64,000 nucleotides of DNA from NCBI GenBank assembly GCA_029706075.1, contig JAINUG010000326.1, positions 470,001-534,000 on the forward strand, read 5' to 3'. This stretch comes from Aldrovandia affinis (taxonomy: Eukaryota; Chordata; Actinopteri; Notacanthiformes; Halosauridae). The number at the start of each line of letters is the position of its first letter. Position 1 is the first letter of the stretch. The position numbers were made by a program, and so were the translations under genes. Under the pieces are notes generated by a model. That model was not told the origin of the DNA. It saw only the letters and a list, made by a program, of their open reading frames with translations, and ran no database searches. Positions 25,000 through 38,600 of this stretch are shown piece after piece.

Positions 25000-27900
25000 A
25001 AGACTTGGAACACTTGCTACGCTGTACAGAACAAAGCTTCCTCTTGTTGCACTGCAATAATGCTTGGGAGACTTTAGCGCAGCTGTGCCAACCACAGATG
25101 TTTGTGGATTTGTTTTTCTTTTTACCAAAGCGCTCATAGGGCTACCGATAACTGGTCGTACAGTGAGGTAAAATGCCAAATGAGAAGCCTCAAGCTGGTT
25201 ACCACAGTTACGTGAATGGATGCATACAATACATGACATGGCACTATGTATGAATGCATTTGCTTATTAGCAAGTTGGCTAGCTAACTAGGTGGCTAAAT
25301 AGCTAGCCATTTACCACAAATGAATAAAGTATCTTAATGACACAGCACTGCCACATTAGCAAGTCAACCATGGACTTGCATTATAGTCCCACTGGGTGGA
25401 TAATAGTCCCAGTGTAAAAGCAGGTCTACCTACAACATCTTGTCTTGATATGTGCAGTACTTAGCTAGCTTTCACAATATTAGGAACATAAATAAGAGCA
25501 TAAGATTTTTTAATTTCATTCAGCCCATTAATGATCATAATGTATCAGCCTGCCGAAGCTATTCAATGAATCAGGCAAATATTTTGTATTTGGCTGTTGT
25601 TACTAACAGATAGTCAACTAGCAATGAAAACAAGCCATCTAATGAATGGCACTTTATGCTGAACAGACAGGTCTGAGCAATGGACAGGCTGGCTAGCTGC
25701 ATTGTAAAAGGGTCGTTATTCTAGTTAGCTAGCTTACTGTTGTTCCCGATTCATTGCTGCAAATCTGTTCTTTCACTGAAAAAGTGCAATTTATTATTTA
25801 GAACGCAACTATAAGCTTGGAAGGAGACTATCAGGAAGATAGCCATCTGGCTAGATGTTCCCTGATGATTACACCTCGTCCTGTAAACTAGATTATAACT
25901 AGCTATCCATATAGCTCTGGCTATAACATATATATATGTGGCTCTAGTTAGATAGTAACATTAAACAACCTATTTCAAATATTTAAACTTGCATTTTTTT
26001 CAACAAAGCAAAAACTAGCTAACTGCATACATACATTTCTCTCAGCATAATAGATCATCCCCATCAACCTATCTGTACATTACCAGTGCTCTCAGGCACG
26101 CGGCAGTTAAATGTCACCATCGACTAATTTCCAGGCATTTCAAGCCTAGTTCGTTTTTGAAAGTGTGGCATAAGCAGTCTCCTACACGTTCACTAATGGC
26201 ACCTATTTCAGCATTACTAGGCTATACAATAAAAATGACTGTAAAGCTATATTAGACTTTACCAGGAGAAAGTTGACACCACGACACGAGGAAAACCAGC
26301 CCTTGTTTGAATATAGCTGGTATATAATAGAGAGAAGGGGTAAATGCCCAAAATGTGCCCTAAAGGGGTACATTTGGCTAAATGCCAAAATGTAATGTAA
26401 AATGTACAAGGGGCAAATAGTACCTAATTGTGCACGCTGGGGACTGGAGGCAGATGGGGTCAATGCTGAAGGGACCACTACACATTTTAACGGAAATGTT
26501 ACCAAATAAAATCCCTGTAAAATATATCAAATGGCTTAGCTGGCCCATGGCAGGCACGTTACTATTTTAAGCGCTCATATCATTATTTTATTAATAACGG
26601 GAATTTACAATTTGCCTTCTAAACTAAATTGAACGCCAAGTTGTAAATGCCTTTTGCCGTTTAACGTATGTTTAATCACGTGTGTAACGTGACGTATATG
26701 TAGTTATCTCACGTTGTACGGTTTTGCACAGATGTGCTGATTGATGTAACAGGTGAACGGTGAAATCAAATGTAGAGAAACAAGGAAGCGAAAACTGCAG
26801 CAGTGACATTGTGTACACGGCAATGTGATTTTAATTCAAAGCCCTGTCATCGCAAGGTATGGGAAGTTGGGCTTGGGAGAAGACACTCATCTCAATGTCA
26901 CTCACAGAGCATGCAACTAGCTAGAGGGCAACACTTCAAAAGGCGGCCCTTTTATTATCATCTCTGCCCAACGAAATGAATACAGAAATAAAAAATAAAA
27001 AAGGGGAGAAAATGTCAGCGCAGCTCTAAGCCTGGCGAATCTGCCCCGCCGTCGTTCTGACAAAGTGGTATATTTCCAAATCGCGTTTGTAAATGAAGTA
27101 AAACGACTCTTGGGAGAGGGCCAATGCTTCCCGCTTCTCATTCCTCGGATTAAGAATCAACGCCCCCGTTTAATCACTCCGGCAGCCTGTGACAAATGTC
27201 CGTTTCCAAATAAACGCACAGCACCCCTCTCGCGTCTTCTTTCATGTTTAATTGTGGATCTGCAGTGCCCCACATTTCGAGTCCGAGAGAAAGGGAAGAA
27301 AAAGACGACCTTTGGAGTGATGGTTTTAGGCGCGCTCGCGATGCTGCGGGGTGTGGTTCTTCAGCTTTAAGATGAGGGCGACAGGGAGGAAGGTTAATTT
27401 AAAAGCAGCAGTTTTTTTATAAGTATAATTTATTGTCATGTTGGCTGTTAGTTGAAACGCTGACACGCGAAGTGGCAAGTCCTTGAGAATACAATCCTTG
27501 AAGGCATGGTGACATTTTACACACTCCCAAAAAATGTTTAATAAATTAACAGAACTGTGACCTCAGGAATAGGAAATTAACTCATTACACACATATTTGC
27601 AACGAAATCCTTCCAACAGCACCAGGACTTGTTGAAGCGCGGGCTTGAATGGCATTACTGCCACCTGCTGGTCATTTCAGCTCACCACCAACCATGAGGC
27701 ACCTGCGGGTCTTGCATGAAAAAGAGACTGGGGTGCGTAGACAGACTTATCCAAATTGACCTTTGTGGACAGATATAAAGCCTTAACCATAACCACAATG
27801 CTAATTGAATGTGTAGAGAAGCTGCATGTCGCGGATAGGAGCTCGAGCTTTTTGGGGGACAGGTCTGGATCCAGCATCTTTTGTACTGTGTGAGACAATT

Positions 27901-28015
27901 TTCTAGCAACTGTACTGATTACAGTTTAGTAACATTTTTGTCCTTGGAGTTTTGTGTTCCATCTAGTATTACAGTACTCTCTTGTATTACAAACCAACGA
28001 TGCAAAAACTCTGAG
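25000..28015. other. Gene-free stretch
   Basis: No exon recognised. About 25260-26060 is A+T rich and studded with AGCTAGC words, like the repeat at 56-57 kb. About 26920-27380 is more complex and moderately CpG rich. Nothing here can be assigned with confidence. Confidence 0.4.
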
Positions 28016-28023
28016 GCTACACA

Positions 28024-29170
28024 CAGGGCCGGATTAAATGAATAGACTACACTAGGCAAACCATTTTTTCGGCACCCCCACCCCTACTCACCCCGCCTCA
28101 ACCTCCCCGACAAACACGCGCACATTCCGATACTTTGTAAACGAACCCAACGACCTTTTAACTGCCACATATTATTATTAGTTTAGGTAGATATATATCT
28201 ATATATATATTGTACTTTGCTGTAGTTTAATTATATTTAGGTAGTTATACGCAATTTGATACTCATGTATTTATAGGGGTATAGACCATTACGTTTCATT
28301 TATTTAGTTGCCTTTTACATTTGACTTTATTATTTGCCTTTACTTATCCAGAGTTAGGTATTTAAATGTAAAGAGTACTCACAGTTACAGATGCCTTTTC
28401 CTTACTTTCGATAAGGGCAAGTGATGACAAATCAGCAATTATGTCATCACAATCCAGGGAAGTGGTCAATTCGTTCTCAATCGCCAACAGTTTATTTTCC
28501 TTCACTGTTGATCACTGTTTTAACGCGTTTCAATAAAGAAAACGATCTTTCTGCGTTGCACTTTGCAATCGGTAATGCCAGATGCAAGTTAAGTCAAATA
28601 TCCACATTAGGGAATGCATCGCCCAGGTCTAGCTCTCTGAGCTTCTTATACATGCCCATCACTGATTGTTCACCCTTTACCACTGAAAAAAACTCTAAAC
28701 AAAACACGATGCTTCTCTGCTAACGATGTTTGCAGAGACGGCAGCGTCTCAATCACCGCGCAGCTGCGGGCTGAGGCTGGCTATCTGTTGATTTTGATGC
28801 CGGGCCAGGGCCAGGAACTTTTGCAAAGCCACTCTCTGTCTTCTTTCTTCCTCTTCTTCTTAATTGATTTATTTTTTGCTGCATCCGAAAGCATTGCTGA
28901 AAGGACACTGCTAACATAGCAAGCATAATTTGCACTAAACCGGAAATACTTTTCACGCATATTGCAAGGTGCTTACGTTGTGTATGACTTTCAAAAATAA
29001 TACATTGAAATAAAGTTTTAGATTGGAGTTTTATCCGAAAATATTTTAAAATACTTAAATAAATAAAAATATTTTAATATATATTTATTTATCCCTCTGT
29101 CTGGGCCCCCCCTGAGGCAATTAAGACAGTAGGCACGTGCCTAGTTTGCCTATGCCTAGATCCGGCCCTG
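28024..29170 (-). mobile_element. hAT transposon relic with target-site duplication
   Basis: The element starts CAGGGCCGGATTAAATG and ends in the inverse of CAGGGCCGGATCTAGG. It is flanked by the perfect 8-bp duplication GCTACACA (28016-28023 and 29171-29178), the hallmark of hAT insertions. On the minus strand, around 28680-28500, the translation contains 'LRELDLGDAFPNVDI', a stop, then 'LALPIAKCNAERSFSLLKR'. This is the hAT C-terminal dimerisation domain ('CERSFSxLK' type). Stop codons and the short length show it is dead. It lies about 250 bp downstream of the mvk stop codon. Confidence 0.9.
29084..29089 (-). promoter_or_regulatory. Candidate mvk poly(A) signal inside the hAT element
   Basis: Reading downstream from the mvk stop (29419) on the minus strand, I find no AATAAA or ATTAAA in the unique sequence 29179-29418. 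The first AATAAA is here, within the hAT insertion. Use of this signal is inference. Confidence 0.35.
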
Positions 29171-29418
29171 GCTACACAATAAACAGGGTGTCCCCTACCC
29201 TCACATAAGAATGATTTGGGAAGGAGGATTGTGTTACAAATAGCACTCCTCACGCAGGGGGAAAAAATGGTTTGTTAGCTGCCAATAGTCTGAGCAACGA
29301 CCATGAGTCTCTGAATTTCCAGTCATGAACAACCCCAGACAGCCTGTCAGGGACAGAGAAATGAAAGCGGCTCCTGGCAGGGTTATGCTAAACACAGTTT
29401 CCACTGCGAACTGCCATC

Positions 29419-29621
29419 TCAGTAACTATTTAAAACCTTTAGAACTTCATCTTTGATGGAGGACAGAGAATGCTGTTGCACGCCAGGTGCACCGATGCTT
29501 GTCTCCCAGCAGTCATAGCCACAGCCTTTCAGTTCCTGGATAGCGTTTTGTTTCACTGCGAAGTCAGTGTCTGAAAAGAAGAAAAAGAATTAAAAAGAAA
29601 ATAATCGTGTTTTAATGTTTC

Positions 29622-29657
<36 letters not shown>

Positions 29658-32600
29658 AGACCCACAAGGCCAAGAAAAGAAAGCGGCACAATGACATTTT
29701 AAAGTCATTCTGGCATATTTCAGTCGAGGCTGATAAAGCCTTGAAAATATACATTTCTCATTTCAAAACACCACTATATATTCCCAAATTTCATTAAAAT
29801 GCAGCCCCTTTTGGCCCCTGAAGAAAATAAAAGTATCCATGACAATACAGTAATTAACGTATTAAATAATTAAAAGTGTGCTTTCGAACACGGCCAGCGC
29901 GACAGCCAACAGCCGTGCTTTGAGCACTGCGCAAACTGTGGCAAACCCCAGACTTCCTGTTATTAGAATGCGTAAATCCGGTTGAAGGAGGATCTGCGCT
30001 TGAGACACATCAGTGCCTGTTACCAAGACATTCCAGGAGGCGGGCGCAGGGGATTGTGGGCAAGAGGAATATATAATGTGGCAGTGCGAGGCTGGCGGGT
30101 AGGCCGGACACGTAAATCACTCTAATAGGCTACGGAGGGCACCCGGCGGGGCTGAGGAATAATGGGGGCAGAGCAAATGGCTGCTGAAAGAATGTCACAT
30201 TAGCCCGTGAATAAAAGGTCCCAAACACTTTGGGAAATGACTGCTTTAATCAGGGAAGCAATTTTCCCTAATAACTGTGGAAAACAGATCCTGCTGCGCC
30301 AGTGTTAATGAGGGGTAGAGGGGGCTTGGGGGAAAACCCGGGTGGAAAACCCAGCGCTGGATGGCGCGGCCCGGAGCGGCCCGACGCGACGGTGCTCTGA
30401 CAGCAAGTGAAAGCAGCGGCGGGCCAAGGTCCGCCGCCCCGAGAGGCTCCCCCTGTCTGAGCCGCCGAGCGCTCCCGGGCTGAGTAATGGTTTAGAAACA
30501 ACGCGCGCCGCGCTCTAATTACGCTCCGATAATAATCAGCGTATCGCGCTTTTCAAAGCGCGGCGCTGGACGTGTCATGCTCCCAACGCTCTGTGGGCCA
30601 GAACGCAGCGTGCATCGTCGACAGAACTGACAACACATGATGAACAAGCATTCCCACGTCGCCAAAAGATCATTACCTCCCCCTCTTTATAAAGATGAAG
30701 TTATATTTTGGGACTTGTTTGTAACAGAGTAGCACTGAAAGGGCACTTATTTCACTGAATTAGTGAACTACCATGCCAGCGAGCCCTGATGAATTTGGTG
30801 ACGTAAATAAGGACCAACAGCGCTCTTGTTTAGAGGTAGTGAAATATAAAGCAAATAAATAGGGCCGTTGCCGTTGGACACTCGCAATACTGTTTAAACG
30901 ATTGCTGCCTTTATTTTGGCAGTTATTTGAACAATTATGGATTTGATTTCTTTCCATTTCTAAGTTGTTTTTAATTGCATGGCTTCGGAAACGTTTGAAA
31001 CACGTTGTGCACTGTCAATAAGGCTCTGTCTCTGAATAGCATCTGTTAGAGAAAAATAAAAATGTATAGAAATAAAACTGCAATACTTTCCCTGTTCCGT
31101 CTGAACCTGGCCTTAGAGACAATCATTGTCAGCAGCACGGAAGCCGTGGCTAACAAGGTTAGGCTGGGCTTAAAAGGGCAGAATTTGCATGCGCTGACGA
31201 GCGGCGGCTGACAGCGCGGTGTGGAGAGAGAGCGCTCACCTGGCCTGAGGAGAGTGATGCCACAGCCCCCGCCCCCGGCGCCCGTCAGCTTGCTGTGCAG
31301 GCCCAGCGCCAGCGTCACCCCGCAAAGCCTGTCCAGAGACGGGTGCCCCACGCCGATCACGTTCAGGTGGTGCTGGTTAACGTCGATCAGCTCCTGGGAG
31401 AAGGCAACGCAGGTCTCTTGAGGCTCTGTGCCCTGCGTCAGGCAGGGAGCCATCGCAGAACTGGCACAGTTGCATTTAGGCACTTCACAGACACCCTCAT
31501 CCAGAGCGACTTACACGGTTTACATTTCTATATGTGCAATCCATTAATACAGTTGGATATTGACCGAAGCAATTCAGGCTAACTACCTTTGCTCAAGGGT
31601 ACAAGTGCCCGGCCTGGGAATCAAACCTGCAGCCTCTGAGTTACAAGTTACACAGTTCCCCTAACCATTATGCTACACTGCCGCCCAGTAAACAATGAGC
31701 AGCACGGTGTGATCTTACCTCCAGCACATCGTAGTGCTCTGGGGTAGGCTTGCTGGCCATCTCCGTAAGAGTTTGCTGACACGTACAAGACACGGCATCT
31801 ATAGACTCCAGCACTGGGTTCATTATCGAAGGAAACTACAAGGGGGCGGAGGGAAGGGATTCCAATTAGTCAACATTAACAATGCAATTGTTACCGAGGG
31901 AGGGAGAGCAGTCTCTTCAGGCTAATATGAAACTAAACTAATGGTTTGAATATGTTGCTGAGGTAGATGTAGAGGTACACAGTTGTTTACCACTTCGCAC
32001 ATTTCACTGTTCAAAAGTGTGAAATAAAGATGTCAAAAAAGTGAAACAGCTCACTTGGAATTTACCAGCGCAGTCATATTCTGTTATATTATAGTCTGAG
32101 CTGGTCATTTTATAGTTTTAAAGAAATATTGCAGCTTGCAAGTGCAGATAAATCTGTGCTACAGTTCATTTCAGATACTAATATATCCTGAGTCATAGCA
32201 CTGCTCTGAAATCTGCTCCTCTGTTCCAGAACAGCTCTGCACTTTGCATCTCCAACCTAAAGCACTGCAGGCCTACACCCCCCTCTGCCCGAACCCCCCA
32301 CAATGTGACTTTGCAAGCGCCACAGACACCTGCTTCTGTCGCCAAGGCAACGGCACACGAGGGTGCTCGCAAAGCGCTTCACATTTCCATGTTTTAGAAA
32401 ACTACTCGACATGAAGCCCCCGGAGTGTCTTTTAAACGCAAAGTTGTGGCGATTAGGATAATTACAGTTTGGATAAAAATGCAGCAGATCTGGATGGCAA
32501 TTCGTACCTTATTCAATTTGTCCTTCACTCCGGCAACAAGTACCTTGGTGCTTCGAGGAACTTTGGTGTTCGTGAGGAGGATTCTTAGCATGGGGACCCT

Positions 32601-35600
32601 GGCGAATGAATCAGATGAGCGTAGACAATCGCAAACAATCAACGTTCACGTTCACGGCTTTGTGTGACTTTTTAAAAACGGTCTTTTGAGAGAGCAAGCA
32701 TGGATGCAGACACAGTAGCGCTTTGCAAGCAACAGCGACTCATGTGGCTTTAGATATAAATATGCCCTGCCATCAAACAGTGTCCATTAAAGAAGGGAGC
32801 ACAGCTAAGATATAGCTCTCCCCAAAAGCAATGAAAAACTAAAAGTCAAGACAAGGACCATTTCCTGGTCTACGTCACTGCACAGAAAGCCTAGCCATTG
32901 CAGTCTACTGCCTTGGGAGTCAACATAGAAATCCAGTGACGGTGAATCATTTTATACAGACTGGATTAATGAGACGTGAGTGAGTGAGATTAAAAGATAA
33001 AATTGCGAGATACAGCTTTATTTACTTGATAGATAATTGGAGAGGTACAAAATGCACCAAAAACACATTTCTAGGTCCTGCGTGAGGCAATATTACAGTA
33101 TAGAAGGAAAGTGTAAGAGAAGGAGATGCTGTCAAATACTGCACCTGCTAAGTGGTGTAATCTTCCCGGCGTGATACCTCAGAATGCCACCTGAGACACA
33201 GCCAGAAAAAGACACTGTCAGTGTGCAACTCAAAAGCCAGGTGCTAAAATTATAATGCCCTCCTTTATGACGATGCACTTATCAGCTATCAACTATTTAA
33301 ACGTGTATTTACTGCAGCCATTTCTGTCACCCCCACCTCCTCCCAAGAGGAAACGCAGGCAATTCGGGTCCACACAGGGGATGGAAATAAAGGCATTCAC
33401 AGCCATGCTCCCAGAACTACCGTAGAATGATTAGCCAACCACTATCGTAGGGCACGCTGGCTACGGGGTAGGGCGTCCCCAGACCTTACCCCAGGTGCTC
33501 ACTGCGTTATCCACCCCAGAGGGGTTCCCATGAATGATCTTCTCTCCAAGAAAGGCCCACGCGTTGACCAGCTCCATCTCCTCCTCGCTCCACCTGTGTG
33601 TCCGAATGCACAACCACGCCCGAAGTCACATTCCCATTCCACATTCTATCTATTTGGAGAGCAAGAAGCAGCCTGTGTTGGAATATTTGAGAGATCTGAC
33701 ACATGGAGATTTGAGGTGTGACCTGCTTTTTTTTTCTTTTCTTTTTTATTTTACCCCATTTTTCTCCCAATTTGGTAGCCAATTACTCCCGCTGTGCTTA
33801 GTTCAATCCCCTCCCTCGTAGTTTGCTGCTGTAGCCCTGTGACCGGCAGTGACAATGGCAACGCGCTGCCTCCTCAGAGACAGCACTCGCCGAGCTGTCG
33901 GCTGTAATTCCAGCACCCCAGAACCACTCCTGTGCCCAGGGAACTGTGTCGGCTTCCCTCCCCCCTCCCTGGGGCGGACAGCCAATTGCTGCCCCGATGG
34001 CACTCCTGGCCAGAGCTGACTCTGGCGCGATGGGGAATCAAACCCCGGTCGCCGTGGCCAGCGTCGGACGTTGAAACCAGTAGACCACGCGGGAGGCCGA
34101 GGTGTGACCTGCTTTAAGCTAAGAACACAGTACAATTTCAGGCCTGATTTAACCCCTACAACAGCCATTATGACATTGCAGCAATTTTGCAGTAACTATT
34201 GTTGATGGTAAGTACAAACTGTATATTGACCAAATGGCTTAGATGATGTCAGAAATGTACAAACCATAATCATTGGCCTTACCAGCAGCTACTGGCAGTG
34301 ATTCCATTTCTGTCAGTTAAGAACATTTTAGTCAGAATCACATTCAGCGTCAGGTTTCACAATCCAGGCTTATGAGGACTGCCAACAGCCAATGGAAAAC
34401 TACCATTCAACAACATTAGTTTCCTGCAGGAAATATTAACATAATTCATAGTCTTACTATAATTACTAGTTGTTGTTACTATAATTATGTATTACTATAA
34501 TAATAATAATAATAATAATAATATTGTATTCAGACTGTTGCCTTTGAACTTTGATTTGAACTGTCGGGATAGCTCTATGCAGTTTATGGTCATATCCAGA
34601 GGGACAGAATTTGGCTGGATTGTATGGATATGTTGGTAATTACGGGTCAGGACACACCAGATAAAAGTGTAGGTCCAGAGTGGTGCCACTGGCCTTGCTA
34701 TTTGGTCATTTATTTCCTGAGGTAGTTTCCAAACATAGTAGCTCAACATTTATTTACAAACCAAATCAAACCCGTCTTCCCCAAAGCAATGTTTGGTGTT
34801 GCTGCACTGCTAGTCATGAGGTTACTTTCAATGATAACCTTTCAATGAAAATATGTCTTGTGTGGTTGAGTGGCCTAAAATAAAAATAGTAAACAGGGTT
34901 ACAGGCCAGACTTTCTCTGGTTCTCCCGTGACCATAAATGAATCATGCAAGAGGGGGATCCACTCCCCTCCTTCAAACTCAAAGTGTGGCCCATTGATGG
35001 CTTTTTTTTTGCTAGTCTTTCTTTCTATTCTCTGGAGGTATTGCATTCCTGGGATCTTGTGCTGGATCACACTCTGGCGCTCAGTTTGCTTAGTTCTCTG
35101 GCTGCATCTTGGGAGAGACAGGCTGTCATTTGGAATGTTTTCTATTCATTCATCTCTTTCGTACCTACGTCTTTAGACCTGACGTTGATCGTTTTGTTGT
35201 TGTCGAAGTGTTGTCGTTCGTATAATGAACCAGCTCTTAATTTTTAACGGATCCGGTTGTATATTTTGATTAAGGCTGATTACAGACCCACCAAAATTGC
35301 TTTGCCCATCAATTAATTAATGGATAACTGTTATCATAGATAATAGTTATTAAATTAAATCAAATCAAATATATTTTACACGGATAAGGATAAGCGTGGA
35401 GGTTTTAGCGCTTATTACTACTTGTGTTCGGTACTCAGGGCTGAACATTAAACAAGGGCGTTGACTGTTAAGGCTACTGGATTCAGAAATAGATATTTTA
35501 AATTAACTTTCAATTGCCTGACAAAACCACAGACAAAAAGGGACACATTGACTCTTAGATGCAGGTACCAAGGCAAACACGCAGATGAGGTTATTCAACG

Positions 35601-38600
35601 GAGGCCGAACAGTATTTTCTTTTTCTTTTTTTAATTTCTGATTTTTCCCCCGTTTTTCTCCCAATTTGGTAGCCAATTGTACCCTCTATTTTTATTCTCA
35701 ATTCCCCACCCCCACGAATTCGCCGCCCATCCTCCGGGAACGAGATTCGCATTCCTGGACCTATTTCCCTGCCTTCTTTCGAGATGGAGATCTTCCACGG
35801 ACTCCATTAACCTTCTCCTCGACGGACTCATGCCGGCTCTCCCTCCCCCCCCTCCCCCGGAGGCGGACAGCCAAATGCCGCCTCCGATCGGGCTGACGAC
35901 CAGGGCCGGTCTGGTAGAAACGCGGGTTTCAATCCGCGTCTCTGACGGGCAGCGCACACCACTCCAAAGCATGGTGCACTAGACTGCTGCGCCATCCGCA
36001 GGCCGCCAGAACAGTATTTACTTGATCAATCTGCAGAGACCTACAGCGATAAGTGTAAAGACACAGAGCAGCTTTATAGAAAAGGTGATTTTGTATGCCA
36101 TCTGCCACCCCTTCAGTGGTTGTGATCCCTGTTTGAAAGATACGGTGTTGTGATACGTGACCGGTGTTGAAGGAGTAAAGCATGTAGGAGACAGGACCTG
36201 TGATAATATTATAATAATATATGCCATTTAGTAGACGCTTTTATCCAAAGCGACTTACAGTAGTGAATGCATACATTTTTCAGTATATGTGGTCCCAATG
36301 GGAATCAAACCCACAACCTAGGTGACGTTGTTAGCCCCATGCTCTACCTACTGAGCCACACAGAACCACTGTGATACAGGGAAAGCATGATTTGGACTTA
36401 TGGTGAGGACAGTACCTGGCTGTATGTTCCAGGCTGCCCAGAGGAGAGGTAATGGTTCCCTTGGCGGACAGCAGTGCAGCAGCAACGCACACAGAAAAGG
36501 CTGCACTGGACCCCAAGCCCGCACCAGTGGGCAACTCAGACCACACCGACATAGTCAGGCCAGGCAGCTCTCTGGAATGGATCAGAACAAACAAAACTGT
36601 GTTTAAATGGACCAAAATCCTGCCATTACATCAGAAAAAAATGAACTACTGGGCAGTGGATCATTAGTATGTTGATAGAATTGATGGGTATAATCTTTTC
36701 AAATAAGATGTCTATAATTACGCAATTTTCAAATAGGTACGTCATGGCATGCAAATATATATTTTTTTAAACCCTGAAATGTCATCTTTTGAAATTTGCC
36801 AGTTACACATATGATCTGGGCAAGGAATGTGATGGTATGACCTTTTCAATTTAAACATATATTGGAGCCTTGACTCCTGCAAAAGGTTGAACCGGTGGAA
36901 CCACCTCTGGCCATGAACTTTACCCACAATCCTCCATGGCTGCCCAGTGTATAATAGAATTCCAGAACTAGGCGCTATGCAGCCACACATCATCTGCCAC
37001 TTCCTGCTTCACAGAACAGCACACAGTGAAATGCCAGAGGACTAACGTGTACATATGTGAGGGGAATAAGCCAACTTGGCTTCCTGCGCTGTCAATGCCG
37101 ATGACAGCCTTTTTTTTTTGCAGACAGGAAGAAACAGAAAACTAATTGTCCACTCCTGCTCCCTGGAGACAAACATATCCAGACTTGTTAAGGCTGCAGT
37201 GTGGCTCGGTGCCAAGCTCTCATTAGTCCTCGCTGTCAGTGAGGATCTTCCTTTTCAAACGAGCTTGCACAGTGTCAGCCTCCATCAGCGCGGTGCACAG
37301 TGTGCAGCCGCGATGCGCTACAGCATTCGCCCCGGCTCAAAGATACCGAGACCACTTCTCGCAGAATTACGAGCCAGAAAAAGAGGGCATTTTTCCTAAC
37401 TTCGGCTGAGCATCACAAATGCTCCATTTGTTATTTCAAAGACCTTGTCAGCCAAGGGGCCAAAGTGACAGGCAAACAGTTACATCTTCCTCCAAAAGGC
37501 CAGCTGAGAGGCCTCTATGTTTATATGTTACTATTATTATGATTTTGATTTAGAATAGGCCTTTATCCAGAGCTGATTACATTACATAATTACAATATAT
37601 AAAATATTAACTTACAAATATGGAACACAATGGTATAAAATGTACATACAATTAATATACGAGGAAATAATTTAAAACAACACTCATTAAAAGCACGCCA
37701 AGGAATAAGGTTCTAAAAGGACAAAAATCATGTGCTATATAGAAGGAGCAAAGCAAATTGAAACCTAATAAAACTCAATAGAACCTTGTTAAATTAGGGG
37801 GGAATTAAATTACAGGCAAATGCAAAGACTACTTCTCAAAAAGGCACAGCGATAAGAGTCCATCGCTAACACTGGCAAACTGATCACTTCGCTCACCTGG
37901 ACTCAGCAAAGACGGCGAGGTAGATGTAAAGGAAAGCGAGCACAGCCATAGTGCTGGGGTCTGTAACTCCCTCGGTCACCCCAATAAAGCTTCGCAGCTT
38001 CGGCACAAGGTCCACATCCAGCTCCTTCCCATTCTTCAGGTCAGCTGTAAGATACGTTTGCATTGGATATACAATATCGCCTTATTGCCCGCTGAACACA
38101 TTGTTTAAGGTCTTGTGCATTTCTTTGAATGCATTACGATTGTTGCAAGACTGTTCGTTGGTTTTCTAAGGAGACAGGTAAGCAACAGAAAGAAACACAA
38201 AACCAAAGGAGAAGGCAACATTAGTTCGCACCTGTGCGGTCAGACAGCAGCGAATGCAGCGACGTCACGTCCCAGGAAAGGAATGTATGGATGTTTGGTA
38301 GATTCATGGACACTTTCCCAGTGGAAGTCGGCTGGAGGCGCAGATATGTGCGCAGGTTCAAACTCACAGCCAAGGCCACCTGACACAGATGAGCAGTACC
38401 ATAAGGAGCAGCTCTGTGCGACAATACTGGACAAATGCATTTAGCTTGGTTTTCCATTTGAAATACATTACATTACATTACAGGCATTTAGCAGACGCGC
38501 TTATCCATAGCGACTTACAGTTTAACATTTTCTTTTCAATCCATTTATACAAAGTCGGATATTAACTGAAGCAATTCAGGTTAAGTACCTTGCTCAAGGG

